A DNA stretch of 62,596 bases from an uncultured Alphaproteobacteria bacterium. GTDB taxonomy: Bacteria; Pseudomonadota; Alphaproteobacteria; Geminicoccales; Geminicoccaceae. The notes under the pieces were generated by a model. It was given only the letters and a program-made list of their open reading frames with translations, did not search any database and was not told the origin of the DNA. The number at the start of each line of letters is the position of its first letter. Positions within the stretch are counted from its first letter, which is position 1. Below, piece by piece: positions 41,221 to 50,006 of the stretch. Location of the stretch: NCBI GenBank assembly GCA_937995535.1, contig CALKJU010000091.1:1-62596 (forward strand), read 5' to 3'. Made by a program: the position numbers and the translations under genes.

Positions 41221-42639
41221 TCAGGCGACCAGGACGTTCTTGAACTGCCAGGGATCGCCGTGGTCGACGTCCTCATCGAACAGCCGGCCGCGGCCCTCGA
41301 GCGGGGTCCAGTCGGTGTAGGCGCCGACCACCGGCCCGAGATAGAGCTTGGCCACCTCGAGCACCCGACGGTGGTCGAGCTCGTCGGCCTCGACGATGCC
41401 GGCGTTCGGGTTCTCGATCGCCCAGACGATGCCGCCGAGCACGCCTGCGGCGACCTGCAGCGAGGTGGCGCTGTTGTAGGGCGCCAGCCGGCGCGCCTCG
41501 TCGATCGTAAGCTGCGAGCCGTACCAGAACGCCCCGCGCGGATGGCCAAGGAGAAGCACGCCGAGTTCGTCGCGGCCGGCGACGATGTCGTCGAGGAGCA
41601 GTTCCTGCTCGGGCTGCTGGTGCCAGCCGCGGCCGGCGAGCTCGTGCACCGAGAGCACGGCCGAGTCGCACGGGTGGTAGGCGTAGTGCACGGTCGGCCG
41701 ATAGGCCACCTCCTGACCGTCGCGCAGGGTGTAGTAGTCAGCGATCGAGATTGCCTCGTTGTGCGTGATGAGAAAGCCGTGGAACGGGCCGGCAAGCGGC
41801 GTCCAGGTCCGCACTCGGGTCGCCGCACCCGGTTGGTTGAGGTAGATCGCCGCGCCGCAGCCGTTGGCGTGGCGGCGACCTTGCGGCGGCAGTCCGGCCT
41901 CGTGCGTGCCCCAGCCGAGCTCGGCCGGCTGGCAGCCCTCGGCGACGAAGCCGTCGATCGACCAGGTGTTGACGAACACGCCCGGTCGCTTCGGCCGCTG
42001 ACCGACCTGGGTGTCACGCTCGGCGATGTGGATGGCCTTGACGCCGAGGCGGCGCAGCAGCGTCGCCCAGCCGGTCCGGTCGGTTGGCTCAGTGGCCTCG
42101 AGCCCAACGTCGCGTGCGACTATCAGGATAGCCTCCTTGAGGAGCTGCGATACGAGTCCGGGATTTGCGCCCTGCGCGATGACCGCGGTTGGCCCGCCGG
42201 GTTGCCGCCGGCGCAGCGCCAGCATCGACTCGCGCAGCGCGTAGTTGGAACGCTGGGCGGGCGACAGGGCACTGTCGAAGTAAGCACCGGCCCAAGGCTC
42301 GATCACCGTATCAAGGTACAGTGCGCCGCGCTCCCGGCACAGCTCGACCATCGTCACGCTGCACACGTCGACCGACAGGTTGAGCACGAAGTCCCCGGCA
42401 CCGACGAGCGGCTCCAGGACCGAGCGGTAGTTGCCCGGCGTCAGCGCCTGCTTGACGAAGGCGACGCCGAACGCGGCCGCCACGTCGTGCCCGCGCTCGT
42501 CGGCCGTGACCACGGTGACCCGCTCGGCGGTCAGGCCTAGATGGCGAAACAGCAGCGGCATCACGGCCTGGCCGATGCTGCCGCAGCCGATCATGACGAG
42601 GCGGCCCGGCAGCCGGGCCTCGATGCGGTACTGGTCCAT
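41221..42639 (-). CDS. hss: Homospermidine synthase
   Basis: A 472-residue NAD-dependent enzyme that joins two putrescines (or putrescine and spermidine) into homospermidine, the main polyamine of many alphaproteobacteria. The N-terminal Rossmann loop is LVMIGCGSIGQAVMPLL. The family core includes VDVCSVTMVELCRERGALYLDTVIEPW, GANPGLVSQLLKEAIL, NTWSIDGFVAEGCQPAELGWGTHE and CDSAVLSVHELAGRG. Length matches known Hss. The GNAT gene follows. No polyamine transport genes are adjacent. Confidence 0.94.
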   Translation of the reverse strand: MDQYRIEARLPGRLVMIGCGSIGQAVMPLLFRHLGLTAERVTVVTADERGHDVAAAFGVAFVKQALTPGNYRSVLEPLVGAGDFVLNLSVDVCSVTMVELCRERGALYLDTVIEPWAGAYFDSALSPAQRSNYALRESMLALRRRQPGGPTAVIAQGANPGLVSQLLKEAILIVARDVGLEATEPTDRTGWATLLRRLGVKAIHIAERDTQVGQRPKRPGVFVNTWSIDGFVAEGCQPAELGWGTHEAGLPPQGRRHANGCGAAIYLNQPGAATRVRTWTPLAGPFHGFLITHNEAISIADYYTLRDGQEVAYRPTVHYAYHPCDSAVLSVHELAGRGWHQQPEQELLLDDIVAGRDELGVLLLGHPRGAFWYGSQLTIDEARRLAPYNSATSLQVAAGVLGGIVWAIENPNAGIVEADELDHRRVLEVAKLYLGPVVGAYTDWTPLEGRGRLFDEDVDHGDPWQFKNVLVA

Positions 42640-42780
42640 CTCTCTCGCTCCCGCCGCGGCTGTCGCCGCGCCTGCTCACTCCAGGCCGACCTGGCCCTAC
42701 CCTATCGTCGAGACGCGGCGGGCCGGGGCGGGGTGCGCGACGCTCTCCCGACCCGGCCCGCTCGCCGCGGCGCTCCGGCC

Positions 42781-43068
42781 TCAGCCGGGCGCCAGCCCCG
42801 CCGCCGCCTCAAGCCGGGCGACGCGCGCCTCGAGGGCAGCGCGCCACTCGGCGGTCGCCGTCGTCGGCTCGCGGCCGGCGACGGCAGCCTGCAGCAGGCG
42901 GGACACCCAGACACCGAGCGTCAGACCCTCGGCCCGCGCCGCGTCGGCCGCCGCCTTCTGCAGCGGTCCGGCGACGCCGCGGACCGTCCAGCGCTCCTCC
43001 GTCACCGCCTTCTGCCGCGGCTTGACGGAGCGCGTGGGCTTGACGCTCTTGCCATGCTTTTTCGCCAT
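42781..43068 (-). CDS. Small basic protein, possible ribbon-helix-helix
   Basis: A 95-residue protein. It begins MAKKHGKSVKPTRSVKPRQK, a Lys/Arg-rich tail, then RWTVRGVAGPLQKAAADAARAEGLTLGVWVSRLLQAAV. That stretch has a short strand followed by two helices, the pattern of Arc/MetJ-type DNA-binding proteins, and of antitoxins. It ends in an amphipathic helix (TAEWRAALEARVARLEAAAG) that may oligomerise. No close family is recognised. The SD is weak. The frame is open upstream, with alternative starts inside an imperfect inverted repeat at 43084-43186 that may be its own operator. Confidence 0.6.
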   Translation of the reverse strand: MAKKHGKSVKPTRSVKPRQKAVTEERWTVRGVAGPLQKAAADAARAEGLTLGVWVSRLLQAAVAGREPTTATAEWRAALEARVARLEAAAGLAPG

Positions 43069-43083
43069 CCGGGCACCGTACCG

Positions 43084-43186
43084 CTCGGCAGACACGGCAG
43101 CCATGACTGCCGAACGGCGGCGGATATAGGACCGGCGGCGGACGATCGCAATCCTCTCGGCTGCCATGGCTGCCGAGTCTGCCAGG
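43084..43186. repeat. Long imperfect inverted repeat upstream of the small RHH-like gene
   Basis: Two 30-bp arms (43084-43113 and 43157-43186) are inverted copies with 25 of 30 positions matching, separated by 43 bases. The shared core is CATGGCTGCCG. The spacer holds a direct repeat CGGCGGCGGA (43115-43124 and 43133-43142) and, on minus, a TATATC hexamer that could be a -10. The arrangement suggests an operator pair around a promoter, or a cruciform/hairpin element. Confidence 0.6.
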
Positions 43187-43219
43187 ACAGGATGTCGCGG
43201 TGCCTTGGTGGCGTCCGGA

Positions 43220-45886
43220 TCAGCTCGCCGGGACGGCGGCGGCTTCCAGATAGGCGCGCAGGTGGTGCAGGCCCTCCGCGGTCGCCGCGAGGTCGGCCGC
43301 GGGCGCCGCCGGCGAGGCCAGCATCGCGACGAGTGCGCTGCCCCACGCCGAGCGGAGCGCCTCGGCGTGACCCGCGACGACCGCCGTCCCTTCGCCGCCG
43401 GTGCGTGCGGTCGCCAGGACCAGCGCCGCTGCCAGCCGCTCGCGCTCTGCGAGATCGGTTTCGGGCAAGGTGCCGAGCAGCGCCGCAGCTGCGGCTGCGA
43501 CCGCCGGCCACTCCCCGGTGGCGAGCGCCCGCTCGAGGCGCAGCCGATGCGCCGTCGCCGCGTCGAGCCCGGTCTCGTCGAGCGGTAGGTCGAGGAAGGA
43601 CGGCACGCTGCCGAGCTGCCGCGCGCGGGCCTCGAGCGCACGTCGCTCGCGTTGGAGGGATTGCGGCAGCCCATCCTCCGGCCCGCTCTGGCTCAAGGCG
43701 GCGAGGGCGTCCATCGGTCGGCCCTCGGCGAGCCGGGCGCGGGCGAGCGCGGCGCCGGCCGTGGCCCGCAGCTCGGCCGAGCCGGCGAGGTCCGCGCGCG
43801 CGGCGAGCAGCTCCGCCGCCGGTGCATCGAATCCGGCCTCGGCCAGTCGCCGCGCCAGCCGCCGGTCGACCTCCGCGCGCGCGGCACTCTGTGGCAGCAA
43901 TTCCGGCTCGGTGTCACGGAGCACCGCCAGCGCGCGCAGCGGCGGCAGGGCGCGCTCGCCGGTCCCGGCGAGCGCTTCGGGCAGCAGGCCGGCGAGCAGC
44001 GCCCGGGCCGGCTCGCCGGCGTGCGGCGCCTCGGATTCGCGCGCGCGGCGCACGGCGGCCCGCCACGCCTCGACGGCGGCGGCGAGGTCGTCCGCGGCCG
44101 CGGCGGCACGGCCGAGATCGGTGAGCATCCGCACCTCGTCCGGGTGCCCACGCCAGGTCGGGCGCGCCGCGCGGAGTCGCGCCAGCGTGTCGGCAGCGGC
44201 ACGCTGCCCGGCGGCGAAGGCCGCCATGGTCTCCGTGTGTGCGGCCGATACGGCGAGGAGCGGGCCGCCGTCGCGGGCCGCGTGGGTGAGGGCCTGCGCG
44301 GCCGCGGACGCGTCGCCCTGCGCGGCCAGCGCCTCCGCCTCGACCAGCCGCCGCGCGGCCTCCTGTGCCGGGCTCGGGGCGTGGCCGCGCAGCCGGTCGA
44401 GCTGCGCCAGTGACGCGTCGATGCGGCCGGCGTGGAGATCGATCCGCGCCATGTCGAGCGCCACGCGGAAATGCAGGCCCGGCGGGTAGGCGGGCAGATG
44501 CAGCCGTGGCTCGGCGAGCGCCACGGCCACCGCCCAGTCGGCGCGGGCGGCGGCCGCGACGGCACGCCACAGCCGCACTTCGTCGTCGCCGTCGAGCAGC
44601 GGCGCGCCGAGCGCCCGGCTCGCTTCCTGGGCGCGGCCGGCGAGCAGCGCGGCGGCACCGCTGAGCGCCTGCACCGCGCCGGCATCGGCGTCGTCCTCCA
44701 AGGGGTCCAGCACCGCCAGAGCTTCCGCGGCGAGCTCGTAGGCGACCAAGGTGCGGGCCAGCGCGAGCCGTGCATCGAGGCGCTCGGCACCGCGCGCCGC
44801 GGCGATCCGTTGCTCCAGCGCCCGTCGGTACTCGCGCAGCGTGCGCCCGTTCGGCACGACACCGCTAGCGAGTGCGAGCCGCGGCGGTATCGGCCGTGCT
44901 GGTGAGGTTGCGGTAGGATCGACCGGTTCCGGCGCCAGCAGAGCCGGGGGCAGATCGGCTGGCCCCGACGCGCCGAGCGAGGCCACCGGCGCAAGGGCGA
45001 GTGAGGTCGGCGGCGGGTCCGGCTCCGGTGCCGCGTGCATCGCGCCGGCACCGCTCGGGGACAAAGTCTCGTCGGCCCGTTCGACCGCTTCCGCGGAGCG
45101 CGTCAGATCGTGCGGCGCCGACTCCGGGGCGCCTAGGGGCTCCGTTGCGACGAGCGCCGGTCGGCGGGCCGGCGCGACGGTCGCCTCGGCCGGCCGCAGC
45201 TCCTCGGAGTCCGAGAGCGCGTCGGCCAGCGTCGGCAGGCGCGGCGCGGGGAGCACGACCACGGAGTCGGCGAGCCGTGGTTGCAGCTCGTCGGTCCGCA
45301 GCTTCCAGGCGACACCCTGCACCGACGGCAGGACCTCGACCCAGGGCAGGCGCCGACCGACCGGCTCGCCGCGCGGTGCGTCGGTCAACAGCACGACGCC
45401 CAGCCGGTCGCCGACGACCGGGTCGTCGAACCCCACGAGTCGGCCGGCGGCCGGGACCCGCAGATCACCCGAGGCCGCGTCGAGCGCGACCGCGCCCTCG
45501 GGCGTGTGTGCCCTGTCGCCGAGGGCGAGCGTCCAGGTTGACTTGCGGCGGGTCAGGGATACCGACGCCTGCCCGAGTTCCATCGACAGGACGAGCAGGT
45601 CGGCGTGCGGCTCGCGGCGCAGGGTGGCGAACGGCGTGCCGGCAACCGGGGCGAGGTCTGGCGGTACCGCTGCCGGGTGGTCGAACAGCAGCCACAGGCG
45701 GCCGGCGCGGGCGAAGCCGGCGGCGGCCACCGGGTGCCGCCAGCGCAGGGTCAGCTCGGTGGCGGTGTCGCGCGACTGCACCGCCAGCACCGGTGGCTGG
45801 GCAGCCCGCGCGGGCTTCGCGGTCTCCAGCGGCGCGAGGCCGGCGAGGAGGAGCGCGAGCCACCCGGCACCGCGCAGGAGCTGCAT
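43220..45886 (-). CDS. Large periplasmic TPR protein, function unknown
   Basis: An 888-residue exported protein. After a signal peptide (LLRGAGWLALLLAGLAPLETAKPARA) come about 180 residues of beta-rich repeats (for example GRLWLLFDHPAAVPPDL, VLSMELGQASVSL, VEVLPSVQGVAWKL) reminiscent of AMIN-like peptidoglycan or envelope domains. A Pro/Ala/Glu-rich low-complexity linker spans about 230-350. About 500 residues of Ala-rich helical TPR/SEL1-like repeats run to the C-terminus. Similar large TPR proteins exist in Rhodospirillales without assigned function. It is 33 bases beyond the inverted-repeat element and is probably monocistronic. An envelope scaffold is the most likely role. Confidence 0.7.
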   Translation of the reverse strand: MQLLRGAGWLALLLAGLAPLETAKPARAAQPPVLAVQSRDTATELTLRWRHPVAAAGFARAGRLWLLFDHPAAVPPDLAPVAGTPFATLRREPHADLLVLSMELGQASVSLTRRKSTWTLALGDRAHTPEGAVALDAASGDLRVPAAGRLVGFDDPVVGDRLGVVLLTDAPRGEPVGRRLPWVEVLPSVQGVAWKLRTDELQPRLADSVVVLPAPRLPTLADALSDSEELRPAEATVAPARRPALVATEPLGAPESAPHDLTRSAEAVERADETLSPSGAGAMHAAPEPDPPPTSLALAPVASLGASGPADLPPALLAPEPVDPTATSPARPIPPRLALASGVVPNGRTLREYRRALEQRIAAARGAERLDARLALARTLVAYELAAEALAVLDPLEDDADAGAVQALSGAAALLAGRAQEASRALGAPLLDGDDEVRLWRAVAAAARADWAVAVALAEPRLHLPAYPPGLHFRVALDMARIDLHAGRIDASLAQLDRLRGHAPSPAQEAARRLVEAEALAAQGDASAAAQALTHAARDGGPLLAVSAAHTETMAAFAAGQRAAADTLARLRAARPTWRGHPDEVRMLTDLGRAAAAADDLAAAVEAWRAAVRRARESEAPHAGEPARALLAGLLPEALAGTGERALPPLRALAVLRDTEPELLPQSAARAEVDRRLARRLAEAGFDAPAAELLAARADLAGSAELRATAGAALARARLAEGRPMDALAALSQSGPEDGLPQSLQRERRALEARARQLGSVPSFLDLPLDETGLDAATAHRLRLERALATGEWPAVAAAAAALLGTLPETDLAERERLAAALVLATARTGGEGTAVVAGHAEALRSAWGSALVAMLASPAAPAADLAATAEGLHHLRAYLEAAAVPAS

Positions 45887-46078
45887 CAGCCGGCCGAGAA
45901 CGCCGCAACGCCGCCCACGCATCCGTCGCACCCTTCCGGCCGCGCGGCCGCCTGCCGGCCACCGCGACCCGCCGCGACCCTAGCGGTCGGCAGCTAACGG
46001 GACCTTAACGGCGCGGCGCTTGTGACGGCTGGACGAACGTGGCTTTATGCCGGCCGCTTCATTCCCGGAGACTTCCCG

Positions 46079-46912
46079 ATGCGTCGCCTGATCCTCACCG
46101 CGGCCGCGGTCACCCTGCTCCACGCCGTTACCGTGAGGGCGGAAACCGCTGCCGACGACCCGGTGGTCGCCCGTGTCGGCGGGGAGGAGATCCACCGCTC
46201 CGAGATCGATGCCGTGCATCGGAGCTTGCCCGAGCAGTATCGGCAGATGCCGGTCGAGATGCTGTTCGAGCCGCTGCTGCAGCGGGCCATCGACACGCGC
46301 CTGCTCGCCAACGCCGCGGAGAAGCGCGGCCTCGCCGACGAGCCGGCCGTGCGCCAGGCACTCGAGCGCGCGCGCGAGGGTGCCCTGCGTGACCAGCTCA
46401 TCCAACGCGCCCTCGAGGAAGGGACCACCGAGGACGCGCTGCGCGCCGCCTACGATGCCGCCAAGGCGGCACCGGACTTCGCCGTCGAGGAGGTTCACGC
46501 CCGGCACATCCTGCTGGAGAGCGAGGCGGATGCCCGCGCGGTGATCGCCGAGCTCGATGGTGGCGGCGACTTCGCCGAGCTGGCGAAGGCCCGCTCGCGC
46601 GATCCGTCGGCCGCGCAGAACAGCGGCGATCTCGGCTTCTTCCGCCGTGAGATGATGGTGCCCGAGTTCTCCGCGGCGGCGTTCACGATCGCGCCCGGTA
46701 GCTACGGCAGGGAACCCGTGCAGAGCCAGTTCGGCTGGCACGTCATCCTGGTCGAGGAGAAGCGTATCACGACACCGACCTTCGAGGACAAGAAGGACGA
46801 GCTGCAGGACCAGCTCGCGCGGCAGATCCTCGACCGGCTGGTCGCGGACGCACGCGACGGCGTGACGATCGAGCGCTTCAACTACGACGGCAGCCCGGTC
46901 GCCCCGCAATAG
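46079..46912 (+). CDS. Parvulin-type peptidylprolyl isomerase
   Basis: A 277-residue exported foldase. The signal peptide is MRRLILTAAAVTLLHAVTVRAE. A SurA-like N-terminal helical region (about 30-130) precedes one parvulin domain (about 140-235) with VHARHILLESEADARAVIAELDGGGDFAELAKARSRDPSAAQNSGDLGFFRREMMVPEFSAAAF and QFGWHVILVEE, the complete rotamase core. It helps outer-membrane proteins fold in the periplasm. ATG 46079 has CCCGGAG upstream. It heads a parvulin-argJ-mutT run, known from other alphaproteobacteria. Confidence 0.92.
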   Translation: MRRLILTAAAVTLLHAVTVRAETAADDPVVARVGGEEIHRSEIDAVHRSLPEQYRQMPVEMLFEPLLQRAIDTRLLANAAEKRGLADEPAVRQALERAREGALRDQLIQRALEEGTTEDALRAAYDAAKAAPDFAVEEVHARHILLESEADARAVIAELDGGGDFAELAKARSRDPSAAQNSGDLGFFRREMMVPEFSAAAFTIAPGSYGREPVQSQFGWHVILVEEKRITTPTFEDKKDELQDQLARQILDRLVADARDGVTIERFNYDGSPVAPQ

Positions 46913-46934
46913 GTGCCTGGTCGGCTCGGGCGTC

Positions 46935-48176
46935 ATGGCGAAGAAGGCCCCGCCGCGCTCGCCGCTCGCACCGTCGCCGCCGCCCGAGGTGGCAGCGGTT
47001 CCTGGCGTGCGCCTCGCCACGCTCGCTGCCGGGCTGCGCTATCAGGGTCGGCCGGACCTGCTGCTGGTCGAGCTCGCCCCCGGAACCGCCGTCGCCGGCA
47101 TGCTGACCCGGTCCCTGACCTGCGGCCATCCGGTGCGCTGGTGCCGCGAGCGGCTGCCGGCCGGGCGGGCCCGGGCGCTGATCGTCAATGCCGGCAATGC
47201 CAACGTCTTTCGTGGTGCCGACGGGGACGCGGCGGTGCGGCGCGAAGCCGAGGCCGTTGCGGGCGCGCTCGGCTGCGCCGTCGACGAGGTCCTGGTCGCG
47301 TCGACCGGCGTGATCGGCGCGCGGTTCGACCCGGAGCCGATCGCTGCGCGCCTGTCCGAGCTCGCGGCGCGGCTCGGCCGCGACGGCTTCCTCGACGCTG
47401 CCGAGGCGATCAGGACCACCGACACCTTCGCCAAGGTGGCCACGGCCGATGCGGCGATTGACGGGGTTCCCGTGCGGATCGCCGGGATCGCCAAGGGATC
47501 GGGCATGGTGGCACCGGACACAGCCACCGTGTTCGGCTTCGTGTTCACCGACGCGGCGGTCCCCGCCGCGGCGCTGCGGTCGATCTGGACCGAGGCGGTC
47601 GAGCGCACCTTCAACGCCATCACCGTCGACGGCGACACCTCGACCTCGGACACCTTCCTCCTGTTCGCCACCGCACAGGCGGCGCACGGCCCGATCGCGC
47701 GGGCAGGCGACACGCGCCTCGCCGACTTCGCCGACGCGGTCGAGGCGGTGGCGCGCGACCTCGCCATCCAGGTCGTGCGCGACGGCGAGGGCGCGCAGAA
47801 GCTCGTCACGATCCACGTCGAGGGGGGCGTCGACGACGCCTCGGCCCGCCGCGTCGCGCTGTCGATCGCCAACTCGCCACTCGTCAAGACCGCGATCGCC
47901 GGCGGCGACGCGAACTGGGGGCGGGTGGTGATGGCGGTCGGCAAGGCCGGCGAGCCGGTCGAGGTCGAGCGGCTGGCGATCGCGTTCGGCGATATCTGGG
48001 TGGCGCGTGACGGCGCTGCGGTCGTCGATCTCGACGAGGGGCCCGTGGGCGCGCATCTGCGTGGCCGGGACGTTCGGATCGGGGTTGTGATCGGCCGCGG
48101 GCCGGGCCGGGCGACCGTCTGGACCTGCGACCTCACGCACGGCTACATCGATATCAATGCCGACTACCGGTCGTGA
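46935..48176 (+). CDS. argJ: Bifunctional glutamate N-acetyltransferase/ornithine acetyltransferase
   Basis: A 413-residue ArgJ that recycles the acetyl group in arginine synthesis: it moves acetyl from N-acetylornithine to glutamate, and may also use acetyl-CoA. The precursor self-cleaves before a Thr; the site here lies in KGSGMVAPDTATVFGF, which keeps the A-T pair but differs from the usual N-M-A-T-M-L around it. Other marks are NAGNANVFRG, FNAITVDGDTSTSDT, DGEGAQKLVTI and the C-terminal GYIDINADYRS. Its 3-prime end overlaps mutT by 20 bases. Confidence 0.94.
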   Translation: MAKKAPPRSPLAPSPPPEVAAVPGVRLATLAAGLRYQGRPDLLLVELAPGTAVAGMLTRSLTCGHPVRWCRERLPAGRARALIVNAGNANVFRGADGDAAVRREAEAVAGALGCAVDEVLVASTGVIGARFDPEPIAARLSELAARLGRDGFLDAAEAIRTTDTFAKVATADAAIDGVPVRIAGIAKGSGMVAPDTATVFGFVFTDAAVPAAALRSIWTEAVERTFNAITVDGDTSTSDTFLLFATAQAAHGPIARAGDTRLADFADAVEAVARDLAIQVVRDGEGAQKLVTIHVEGGVDDASARRVALSIANSPLVKTAIAGGDANWGRVVMAVGKAGEPVEVERLAIAFGDIWVARDGAAVVDLDEGPVGAHLRGRDVRIGVVIGRGPGRATVWTCDLTHGYIDINADYRS

Positions 48177-48570
48177 GCTGCTGCTCGTCGCGGCCTGCGC
48201 GCTCATCGATCCCGACGGCCGGGTCCTCGTGGCCCGCCGCCCGGAGGGCAAGCCGCTGGCCGGCCTGTGGGAGTTCCCGGGCGGCAAGGTCGGCCCGGGC
48301 GAGACCCCGGAAGCCTGCCTGATCCGCGAGCTGCGCGAGGAGCTGGGGGTCGACACCGAGGCCGCCTGCTTGGCGCCGTTGACCTTCGCCAGCCACGCCT
48401 ATGACGGCTTCCACCTGCTGATGCCGCTCTGGGTCTGCCGGCGCTGGCGCGGTGACCCCGAGGCGCGCGAGGGCCAGGCCTTGCGCTGGGTGCGGCCGCG
48501 CCAGCTCCGCGAGCTGCCCATGCCGGCCGCCGACCGCCCGTTGATCCCGTTCCTCGAGGATCTCCTTTGA
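48157..48570 (+). CDS. mutT: MutT-type Nudix hydrolase
   Basis: A 137-residue Nudix protein. The Nudix box GGKVGPGETPEACLIRELREELGV is complete (G-x5-E-x7-R-E-U-x-E-E-x-G-U), preceded by LLVAACALIDPDGRVLVARRPEGKPLAGLWEFPGG, the MutT signature. It removes 8-oxo-dGTP from the nucleotide pool, preventing A:T to C:G changes. The start lies inside the last codons of argJ, a conserved overlap in this group. Length and C-terminal MPAADRPLIPFLEDLL are typical. Confidence 0.93.
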   Translation: MPTTGRELLLVAACALIDPDGRVLVARRPEGKPLAGLWEFPGGKVGPGETPEACLIRELREELGVDTEAACLAPLTFASHAYDGFHLLMPLWVCRRWRGDPEAREGQALRWVRPRQLRELPMPAADRPLIPFLEDLL

Positions 48571-48609
48571 CCGGCGCCGGCCGGCGCCCCGCGCCGAGCT
48601 GAGCGAGCC

Positions 48610-49542
48610 GTGGCGACGATCCTTGGCGTCGCGATCCCATTCTTCGCCATCCTGCTGTGCGGCATGGCGGCGGCCCGGCTGCGCCTCCTCGACGGCGCCG
48701 GGCTCATGGGCCTCAACACCTTCGTCTTCTGGTTCGCGCTGCCGGCGCTGCTGTTCCACAAGGTCGCGACCACCGCGGTCGAGCGGCTGACCGACCCGTG
48801 GCTGTACCTCGCCTACGAGGGCAGCGTCATGCTGGTGTTCGGCATCGTCTTCCTGATCGCGCGGACCGTGGGGCGGATGGCGACGGCCCCGGCGGCGATG
48901 GCCGCCTTCGCCGCCGGCTGGGGCAATGTCGGCTACATGGGCGTGCCGCTGCTGATCGCGGCTTATGGCGAGGACGCGGCGCTGCCCGCGGTGCTCGCGG
49001 TCGTGCTCGACAACCTCGTCGTGCAGAGCGTGACCATCCTGCTCGTCGAGGCGGGTCTTCAGACGCAGCGTGGGGGGCTGCGCAACCTCGCCCGGGCGAT
49101 CGCCCGCAATCCGCTCATCATCGCGGTGGTCCTGGGCGCGGTGGCCGCCGCCGGCGGGCTCGAGCTGCCGGCGGCGGTGAGCGGGTTCCTCGCGCTGCTC
49201 GGGGCCGCAGCCGCACCCAGCGCGCTGTTCGCCCTGGGTGCGACGCTGCGCGGGACGACGTTGGTGAGCGGGCTGGGCCTCGTCGGCGGGCTCACCGCCG
49301 CCAAACTGCTGCTCCTGCCGGCGGTCGCGTTCGTCGTCGCGACGGCCCTGCCACTCAGAGCGGACATGATCGTTCCGGTGACCATCACCGCGGCCCTGCC
49401 GACCGCCGCCAGTGTGTTCGTGGTGGCGCAGCGCTATGGCGTGCTCGAGGGTCCGGTGGCGGCGGTGGTGTTCGTCAGCCACCTCGCCGGCATCGTGACC
49501 TTGACGATTCTCCTCGTCCTCCTGCCGGGAGCCGTGCCGTGA
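48610..49542 (+). CDS. AEC-family membrane transporter
   Basis: A 310-residue membrane protein with ten predicted helices, of the auxin efflux carrier (AEC)/malonate-transporter group. Marks are FFAILLCGMAAARLRLLDGAGLMGLNTFVFWFALPALLFHKVATT and the central GNVGYMGVPLLIAAYGEDAALPAVLAVVLDN, where the N-x-G-Y-M-G-x-P break is diagnostic. It starts at GTG 48610. The stop overlaps the next gene (GTGA). The substrate is probably a small carboxylate or amino-acid-like anion, but this is not shown by the sequence. Confidence 0.88.
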   Translation: MATILGVAIPFFAILLCGMAAARLRLLDGAGLMGLNTFVFWFALPALLFHKVATTAVERLTDPWLYLAYEGSVMLVFGIVFLIARTVGRMATAPAAMAAFAAGWGNVGYMGVPLLIAAYGEDAALPAVLAVVLDNLVVQSVTILLVEAGLQTQRGGLRNLARAIARNPLIIAVVLGAVAAAGGLELPAAVSGFLALLGAAAAPSALFALGATLRGTTLVSGLGLVGGLTAAKLLLLPAVAFVVATALPLRADMIVPVTITAALPTAASVFVVAQRYGVLEGPVAAVVFVSHLAGIVTLTILLVLLPGAVP

Positions 49543-49940
49543 CCATGCTCGCGCCCATCGAGTACGCCGACGCCTCGCCCGAGGTCCGCGCCGTGTTCGA
49601 CGACATCAAGGCTCGCCGTGGCGTGCCGGACGTCAACAACTTCTGGAAATACCTCGCGCACGATCCGGCGACCCTGCGCCGCACCTGGGACAGCCTCAAG
49701 GAGGTCATGGCCCCAGGCGCGCTGGACGCGCTGACCAAGGAGCTGATCTACGTCGCGGTCAGCGTGACCAATGGCTGCGGCTACTGCATCGCCAGCCATA
49801 CGGCGGCCGCGCGCAAGTCCGGGATGAGCGACGCGATGCTGGGCGAGCTGCTGGCCGTCGTGGCCATGGCCAACGCCACGAACCGGCTCGCCAACGGCTA
49901 CCGGGTGCCGATCGACCCGCAGTTCGGTGGGCCGGGCTGA
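49539..49940 (+). CDS. Carboxymuconolactone decarboxylase/AhpD-like protein
   Basis: A 133-residue protein of the CMD superfamily. The peroxidatic-type motif C-G-Y-C-I-A-S-H (in NGCGYCIASHTAAARKSGM) is complete, as in AhpD, so a thiol-dependent redox role is more likely than decarboxylation. GTG 49539 overlaps the AEC stop and lies nine bases after GGGAG; the nearby ATG 49545 is a close alternative. The protein starts LAPIEYADASPEVRAVFDDIK, typical for the family. It follows the transporter gene in one transcription unit. Confidence 0.88.
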   Translation: MTMLAPIEYADASPEVRAVFDDIKARRGVPDVNNFWKYLAHDPATLRRTWDSLKEVMAPGALDALTKELIYVAVSVTNGCGYCIASHTAAARKSGMSDAMLGELLAVVAMANATNRLANGYRVPIDPQFGGPG

Positions 49941-50006
49941 CGCGCCCTTGATCTGCGCTCGACGCGGCGCGATGGGGGAGCGTTGCGCCGAGCGGGAAGG
50001 AGACGC

